From Gnetum montanum (Eukaryota; Streptophyta; Gnetopsida; Gnetales; Gnetaceae): 64,000 bases of DNA. Below the pieces are notes generated by a model. The model was not told where the DNA came from. It did not search any database and saw only the letters and a program-made list of their open reading frames with translations. Numbering within the stretch: the first letter of the stretch is position 1; every line of letters begins with the position of its first letter. Both the position numbers and the translations under genes were made by a program. The stretch is from assembly GCA_015680685.1 (NCBI GenBank), contig MNCI01008572.1, positions 991,017 to 1,055,016 of the forward strand, written 5' to 3'. This document shows positions 10,001 to 19,000 of this stretch, one piece after another.

Positions 10001-13000
10001 CATTTGTTCTCAACTTAACCTTCTGTTTGGTTTTTCTTCAAAAAACCAACACTCATACCACGTAGTATTTAAGGTGAAGACTTCAAAGATGAAACAAAGA
10101 CTACCACCTACTTGTATTCCACTCAACATGAAAAGGAAATGATCATGGAGGAGTAAGGAGATCACACATTCACACTATCTCTAACACTTCCTTTGTGGCT
10201 TACCTTGATCATGTGACTTAAGTGGTTTGCTCATTGTCTTGTTAGGTAAGAGGTTGCCAATTTGAGTGACACTTAAATTAATATAATATTCCTCTATAAT
10301 TCTTCTAATGTATCATGTTGGCTATTTGTCTTAGGGGTGTATCTATAGTCAAATTATTTTGGGTTTTGAGACCCCTTCCTTTACCTTGATGACTTGCTAT
10401 AAAAACTTTTGCTTTTCCATTGTCAAAGGTTCATGATCTTGTCTTGTAACAACAACCAACAATGTTGAAATGATTTTCTCTAAATCTGCATCAGTTGGTT
10501 TAGGAGTAAGAACAGTGTTTTGAATTGATGAAGACATGCTATTTAAAGAACAGCTTTCTCATCATTAGTCTTTTCACGTATACTTCTTAATTGTGCTTTA
10601 ATGGAATTAAGATGATCAATATGTGAAACCATATCATAACTTTCATTCATATGCAAATTGAAGAAGTACCATTTTAGAGTCAATGTTGCAAATGGAATTT
10701 GTGAGCCAAACGTTGTGTCCAGTGTATCCCCAATCTCATTTGCTGTATCATCTGGTTTGATAAGATGTAGAATATGATTTGAAAGAGTTAAACCAATCAT
10801 GGCAACAACATTGTTGTTTTTTATTTTGTGTTTGGCTCTGGCATCTGCATCTTGATGTCTTGAATAAAGTCATCCACATGTCCATATGACTCATCTCTAA
10901 TTAACAAAAGCCTCATCTTTATTTGTTATGTATTAAAATCTTGATCATTAAACTTTTGTATAGGAAAGTGATCTTCCATTGGCCTACTTTAACAAGAAAG
11001 ATAAATACAATAAAATTTAATTCCAAAGTAATGTCGTCCTAGGTCCTTGGAATGAGATTCACGACCAAAGAGAGAATCTTGAGCCTACTTTTTGAGACCA
11101 CAGTATTGGTGTGGAAATGCTGGAAACATAGAACAAAAGGAAAAACTGAGAGAAAAGATATGGCACACAAGAAAAAATTTAATTTGAAAGTACTCTTTAT
11201 GATCTATTTTCTTAATCAGCAATATTGAAATATATAGGGTATATGAACATCAATGTAATTAAACTACGTGCTTTGGAAACTTCCTAAACTATCAGAACAG
11301 TTAACTATATTGGGTTGGGCATTCCCATTACCGATTAACAAAACATGCAACTTACAATCCCACATGCTAGTGGTTTAGTAGACACTTCGGGAAATTGAGG
11401 GTTGTCACAATAGAGCCTAGTACAGATGATAGGAGCATACGCTGCAACTGAAGCTAGAAATTTTAACTTACCCATTTGTTAACTAGCTATGAGTCACACG
11501 AAAAATGAAATGATACTTTTAATTATTCTTAAACATTGTTGATATAATTACGCTTTAAAAGATTTGGATTTATGAAAGACAACTGCCATGAAATAAGGTT
11601 CTTTTAAGTGGAGTATTTATATTACTTGTATGGACTTTGAAACAGATGCGATGAATGTATAAAATGTGATTTTCCTGTAAGAAGTACATTTGGTGTTATC
11701 AGAATAAATTGCAGAGGCAATTTATTGATAGGCACATTACATTCAACTATATAGTAGAAATAGGATGTAGATATAAGTAGACTATCTAAAAAGGATTGTG
11801 TTATCAACTCATCACTAAAATAAAAAGTTTATGGACTTATAGTGAGAGCAGTAAAATGAATGGTTCTTGTATAGCGTCAAATAATTGTGTGAGTATGCTG
11901 CTCACTTGTCTAACTGTTGGTAAGGATTGCCATGGATCATGATGAATTTGGTAAAATTTTTTAAATGATAATATATATACACTTATTAGCAAGTTTTGTC
12001 TGCATGCATGACTTGGGAACCATGTTTAAATAATACATGAGAGCTAGCATAGTCATATCAAATCTCTATCATGTGGGCAACAATCTTAGGTTAAAAGGCA
12101 AGGGCAAATAAGTATGAACATCTTGAGGATGTAGTTGCCAAAAAATTTTTGTTATGGAAAAATTTTCTAGTTGCATTGGTGTGTCTAGTGAAGTGTGGAG
12201 CTCAGGGATATGTTTGTATCTATATCTTAAATTATCATCATAATCATGATCATTCTAGCATTGTTCTAACAAAATGGGGTTTGGCTACATGAGATCTTTG
12301 TTTATTTGCAATTTCTTCATATCATCTTCAATTGTTTTTTCCTATGTTTTATTGGGTCTTCCTTTTAATGGCTTTCTTAAAACAATGATGTGGCAACCTT
12401 TTTTATATTATAGGCTTGTTATTTGATCTTCTTTGCACATGCCAAAACCATCTAAGATGCCACTCTTGTAACTTATTTGGAATAGAAACCCATCCAAGTT
12501 TTCCTTTAATATTTGTATTTTGCAATTTATCTCATTGAACATCTATATAAGCATTCACATATTTGCCATATTGATTTTTGTTTGTGCCTCTTTTGTAATG
12601 TTCAACATTTAGTACCATATAAGATATTAGCCTTAATTGTTTTCTTGTAAAATTTTTCCTTTAGTTTTATTGGGATTCTTTTATCGCATAAAATACCACT
12701 AGCTTGTCTCCATTTTGACCATCTTTCTTCAATCCTATTTCATATATCTTTATTAGTTTCACCATCTAATTGTTTGTAGTGATTCTAGGTTGTTGAATTG
12801 TTTGTAGTGAGGGAGTTTTTGGCCTTAAATCATCACTTCTATTTCATCACTATTTATGCTTTTATTGAAATTGCATTCTATATATTTTTGCCTTCTACTA
12901 ATTTTTAAACTTTTTGATTCTAGAGTATGTCTTCAGCTTTCCAATTTAGAAGCAATATTTTCTTGAGTTGTATCCACTAACACAGTATCATCTACAAATA

Positions 13001-16000
13001 GCATACACCAAGGGATTTCATCCTGTATTTCCTTTATTAATTTATCCATACAATAGTCAATAAGTACAGGCTAAGTGCAGACCCTTGTTGTAGACCTATT
13101 GTGACTGGACAATCCTAAAAAATATCATAAATGCTATCATAAAAATTATCTAGTGGCTTTTAGCTAATCTAATATGGGGCTTAAGAGGTCAAAGCAATGT
13201 ATGAACACAATTTTTTTAGCTGTATTTTAACTTTTTGTAGTTTTTATTATAATGGTGATCATAGCACTTTAAAACTGTATGATGACTATTTTAATTCTTT
13301 ATAATCAATTAATATGTCTCAATATGTCATCTTTGAACGTTATGACTATTTACATTTGAACTAGATGTTGGATCTTCAAGTGATGTCATTTCCGGGGATC
13401 GATCCTTAAAATCTATGGAAATGGAAATTCAGTCACTCCTTGAGAAGTTGCTGGACATTAATGATGCAATGAGCAGATGTGCAGCAGCTGCAACAGCCAC
13501 AACATCAGTTACTCAAAAGCTTGCCCGGCATCGGGACATTCTTCATGAATTTACCCAGGTAAGATATTAGAGAATGAAAGACTTCTAATATGATTTCCAA
13601 CATTTTATTAGCAAATCCGAAAAGATAACTGTTAGCATGTCCAAGCATCATTCTATATTTATCAAATAAGGGATAGATGTATAATATTCAGCTGCAAATG
13701 GTTATAATTTATTGACTGCCAGTTCTTTGAGTCTTACAAGGCTAGGAAAAATTTGTATCTTGGAATTATTATTTTATCTCATGTATGATCGGTATCAATA
13801 GAACATTGATTACGTCTCATGGTTGGTATCTAGGATTCCAAAACAATTCTAATTACCTCAAATCTTATATTTTTGTTAATAAAATTTTATTTTTTCTTCT
13901 AAAATATGCATGGACTCACAGGTGCTGATTTTGTGATGTAATTTAAAATAAAGATATACTATTATTATTTTGAACTGGAAGGAAACACCTTATGTCTAAC
14001 AAAAACACTAGCTGCCACAGTTCATCCAACAAACCAAATGACTATTTTATGACACGTTACTGTCAGTACAGGCTTCAACAATTAATCTCTCTCATGAGGA
14101 CATTCAGTTTTCTAAAAGGAAGGATTTTATTTCCTTTCTGATGGATATGAAATATATAAACCACAAAGTATATTGTCATCATCATGTTAGCCTTGTCCCA
14201 ACAAAATGGGGTCAGCTACATGAGTTTTTTTTTTTTGTCATTCACCTCTATGAAAAGCTAGATCTTTGTTTATTTGCAGTTTCTTCAAATCATCATTAAC
14301 TATTTTTTCCCATGTCTTTTTTGGTCTTCCTTTTAGTGGCTTTCTTGGAATATTGATGGAGCAACCTTTTTTATATGCTCATTTTTTGATCTTGTCTACA
14401 CATGTCCAAACCATCTAAGCATCCATTTTTGTAGCTTATTTGAAATAAAAGGCACTCCAATTCTTTCTCTAATATTTGTATCATGCAGTTTATCTCTTTT
14501 GGTAACCACAAAATACATCGATGAAAATTTATTTATACTATAAAGCATAATGATAATGCATATAGTTACCTTTTATTATTTGGGCATTCGTCTTACATTT
14601 CATTGTCATATCAACTTACCTCATAAAGATATATTGAAGCCCCATAGATTTTGTGGTGTAGAGCCTACCTTAGTAGACTTCGAAAGGACCCATTCTACAA
14701 GCTTTCCAAGCAAATTAAACTTAGAAAACAAAAACAATACAAGGAAATTGAGAAAAATCTCTTTTATCAAGACAACTCTCAAAATATAGAGAGAAATAGG
14801 CAGTTGGCGGTTACGGCGGAAAGGGCAAATTTTTTTAAGAAAGACATCGTTAAAGATTTTCTTGATATATAACATTCATATCTATGAAAAAGATTTCACC
14901 TAGCCAAGCTCAATTCACATCTCTGCCAAGGATCTTAGAGGCCACACATGTTCCATGTCAATCCTCAATTACTCACAATGGAGCAAGAGCTCAAGTGCTC
15001 TCCCTTGCCTCTTACTTAAATTCCCTTGCACAAGCTTTCAAGAGACATCTCAAATCTCTCTTTCTCAACTCTCCTCTCAACTCATGCCCAAACTTAAGCC
15101 TTGGACACTTATTTATAGCTTCTTGGTGTGCATTTTCATCTTCCTAGCATTCAAAATACAAATTAATAACTATTGGACTTTGCCAAAGAAGATGTCTTTC
15201 TTGAGTCAAAATTGCTGTAGAGACAATGTCTTTGGGCCCAGGAAGATGTCTTGGCTGAGAGCATGTGATGCGTAGAAGATGTCTTTCAATCTTGGAATAC
15301 GTCTTTCATTTGGAAAAGACATCTTTCAGGCCTGGAAGATGTCTTTCCAGGTCTACCCACCAACCATCTGCCATCTAAGTTGAAGTCTTGAATGCCTCTA
15401 ACAAGCTCCCAGAAGCCCTAGAATATCCCAAATACATTTCAAACTTCTCAAGACATAAAGGCAACACACAAAAAAACACACACACAAAACAATGCATTAA
15501 AGGTTACATGAAGTGTTGGTTGATGTCCTTATCATTTTGTAGTTTCCTTCCCTTAGTTCTTACAAGGTGGTAAATTTCAATCCAATTATTAGAGTGGATG
15601 GTTTTGAACACTTCAAACAAACACTAATATTAGAAAAGGTATACAAACATGCATTAGGCATTCTAACTTAGCTTATTTGCATACTTGTAGTGACCCAGCT
15701 AGCCTTCTTTTGGACTTAGACTTGTCTGCATCTCATGACTCGAGACCCTCTTCTTTCACTAATTCATATAGAAACAACAGGCATGTAAGTAATTGTTATG
15801 AATTTGATGCTAAATCTTGTAATTTTATTGTTTGATTGATAGATACAGTAGTTAAAATGTTCTTTCTAGATTGTGTGGGGTCCATTTTTAATTTTAGAAG
15901 CGATTCTCTAGAATGTTCTACATTGTTGAGATCCTTCTGTAAAGATAGTGTCATATGTTTTAAGATTGAAGTATGTAACAACGCTTTTGCTTATTTAAGG

Positions 16001-19000
16001 GTGAATCCCTAGTCATTGTATCTGAGAACCTCATTTGGATCAATTGAGCAATAAGAGTTGGGCTTCTTGCATGGAAGTTTTTCTATGTTGCTGTTGAGAG
16101 TTTTACCTCATAAATCTAGTGTTTCTTATTTGTCATTTTGTGTCAGTTCTAGTTTCAATTTCAATTTTGCATTTTGTTGATTATATTTAGGATTTTTTTG
16201 TGGTTTTATCTCTGTGTTTTATCTTGCACGTTATTGTTTTTCTAGCCATATACTCGGGTGTGATGTTTTTGTAGCACAATGGTATCAGAGCAAGCTTGAG
16301 GGCTTGCTGGTTTTCTTTGTGAGTGGGTTCTTTTGTGTAAGCTGGAACAAGTTTTAGTAGTACACAGGTGCAATTTTGTAGAGAATAAAATTTCTGAAAG
16401 TCCTGAAGGGGGAGCAGGAGGAATTTCAAGTTGCAGCAGTGTTGTTTGTGACAACAGAGAAACAAGTTGGGAGGTAAATTTTGAGGTGTTTCTTTAAATT
16501 TGACTAGATTTTTTTCTGTTGAAGTTTCTTGCTGGAGTGGGAGTTATGGATTCAAACATGGCTTTGGTTCAAAAGTTCAAAAGAAATTTTTACAGCCTTT
16601 GGAAGATGAAGTTTGTAGATTGATTACATGGAAAGGAATAGGGTGCTCTTTTGACCGGAAAACCGTATTCCATAACCAATGAAGATCTTTAAAATTTGGA
16701 TCAAATGGTACTAGGCTTGATTTGTAGTACATTGCATATTTAATTGTGGTAAAATACCAAGAGGAAAAGTCAAATATCAGATTTGCTCAGGAAATTGGAT
16801 TCAAGTTTTCAGGCTACTACATTTTGTAATCAGGTTTTTCTGCATAGGAAACTACATGGGCCTGAAATTCAAGAAGCTGAAACACCCTCTGAATTTTTGG
16901 TAAAAGTTAATGCTGCAGTAGAATATCTAGAAGCAGTGCATCATAAAGTTTCAAGTCATCAGTGATCTTGTTGGGAGCATTATGGGTAAGTTGGAGTCAT
17001 GCAATGATTGCAATCAGTGCTAATACATTCACAACAATGGACTATGAGGAAATTGTCAGTATTCTTAGAATGGCAAAAGTGTCATTCTTAAAGTGGAGAA
17101 ACTTCATCAGGAAGTCAAGTGTTGGTTCTAAAGAGCAGTAATAAAAGGAAACTACCAATTTGTTGGAGATGTGGTAAACATGGATATGTAAGAAAGATTG
17201 CAAATTTGCTTTTGGAAAAGTTATATCTAAAGCAAAAGAAGGAATTGAATTTTGACATCTATTATGTTCTCTGAACTTGTGGATATAGATTTTGGATAGT
17301 TTACAATCTCTTTTTGTGTTGTGTCCAAGTTTATGTTTACTGCATGAAGAAAGACAACTTTGTTGATGGTGAAGAGAGATTCATTAAAACTAGCTATTTT
17401 GGATTTTTCCTGCATAAGCATAAGTGATGAGTGGCGAGGTACCCCTACACTCAACCATATGAATACGAGCGTTACACGCGCAATCCGGTCGAACTCCATA
17501 GACTAAGTGCCTACACACCTCATGGAACACTTAAGGTTAATCGTTCGTTGTCATCCCAGACTTGTATTTGTCATGGTTGTATGGTTAAGTAAGTTTGAGG
17601 TATATGATTTTTATATCTTTTATGTTTTTATCTCCTATGCTAATGAGGTGAGGGGTGAAGAGATTAATTAACTAACTTTAACTAACTAACTAAACCTTAA
17701 TTAACCTAGCATCAGTATCCGTTCCCACTTACCGTTCACACCTTGAACCAATGCAACCTTTGGAATTACCAAACGCTATCCGTTGCTGGGATTACCAAGC
17801 GTAACACACGTGCTCGAAGCGGTCGTACTGAATGCACTTAACTAGGAGAGAAGGGTCGAGAGAGATTTAATAAACTAATAAAGCATTTAAACATTAGCAA
17901 TAAATAACAATAAATAAAGTCCTATTTAGCCTAGTCCATGCACTGCAAGGTTTATCTAAGAAGTTCGTCTTTATTTCCGTACACAAACTTGTGTTCAGGT
18001 ACAATATTTGCTCGAATAAAAATCCGTTCACTTTGGAACTCCTACTGCGGGCACATGGAAATTATTCTCTTTGGAGAGGTAAAACTGCCAGAGTTTCGCT
18101 ACGGTCTAGGCCTAAATTGAGAAAAAAGGGAGAGCTGCCTTTTATTTATAGATTTGACGGTGCACTGCGATATCACGTACGCGATATCGCATTCCATCAA
18201 TAAGATTGTCTATAGTCTGTTTCTTTCTACAAGTTGACATAGGATCTCAGTTTTGTAGGGTGAATGGGAGGTTTTAGTATTATGGTAGAGAGCTTCCAGG
18301 TTTTCTGATAACTGTAGTTGTATTCTTTCTATCATGTTCTTGCCTTTGGTTAGTTCAGCTGGAAGTTTTCTTACTAATGACAATTTTCATGCAAGGTGTG
18401 TCATTGAAACAAGATGTCATGTGCATGGAGGCGGTAATGTCTTCATAGAGAAGATTAGTTGCTTAGTAGAGAAGCAAGATTTATCATTAAGTGGGAGATT
18501 ATTATGAATGTGAAGCTAAATCTGGTAGCTTTAATGCTAATTGATAAATATGAGTTTTTGTAAAGGATGAGCTATTGTTAGTTCATAGGTTCTTTCTAGA
18601 TGGTTTTGTGGGGTCCATTTTTACTATTAGAAGTGATTCTCTGGAATGTTTCTAGATTAGAGTCTGTAACATGGCTGAATCCCTAGTTATTGTATCTGAG
18701 CAGCCCATTTGGATCAATTGAACAATAAGAGTTGGGATTTTCTTGTAGAGATTTCCCTCTATTGTTGAGAGGTTTACCTTGTAAATCTTGTGTTCCTCAT
18801 TTGTTGTTTTGTATCCGCTGCTCTTTTGGTTCTGACTTCAATGTTGCATTTTGTTGATTATCTTCAGAATTTTTCTATGGTGTTATCTTTGTGTTTTATC
18901 TTACACATCATTTTTCTGGCACTGTGCTCTACTGTGCTGTTTTTTTGCCAACAGTGATAAATAAGCTAACCAAGTCAATTTAGAAATCAATAATTAGTCA

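Larger units (their letters stand above)
7402..11346 (-). mobile_element. Gag-only copia-like element in GOS12 intron 1
   Basis: Two related blocks of ~225-243 bp in direct orientation, 7402-7626 and 11104-11346, bound the region; both start (T)GTTGGTGTGG. The gag between them reads on the minus strand, so 11104-11346 is the 5' LTR. Gag starts at 10979, 125 bases from that LTR, and its zinc-knuckle end is at about 7954-8070, only 330 bases from the 3' LTR, leaving no room for pol. It is therefore a gag-only element, enlarged by later insertions (8.1-10.3 kb). The primer site is badly decayed and flanking target duplications do not match. Confidence 0.65.
15794..18953 (+). mobile_element. Gag-only copia element in GOS12 intron 2
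   Basis: Complete architecture: 5' LTR 15794-16278, initiator tRNA-Met primer site 16280-16291, gag 16546-17275, polypurine tract 18488-18499, 3' LTR 18500-18953. Flanks are GTAAT (15789-15793) and GTGAT (18954-18958), a target duplication with one mismatch. After removing the nested solo LTR plus one 5-bp duplicate the internal region is about 1.44 kb and holds only gag; no protease, integrase or RT is seen. Non-autonomous, probably mobilised by a copia helper (inference). Confidence 0.85.

Noticed and set aside
14550-15275. Several ORFs of 73-106 codons around 14.6-15.3 kb
   Set aside because: They overlap in several frames on both strands within an LTR-like block.
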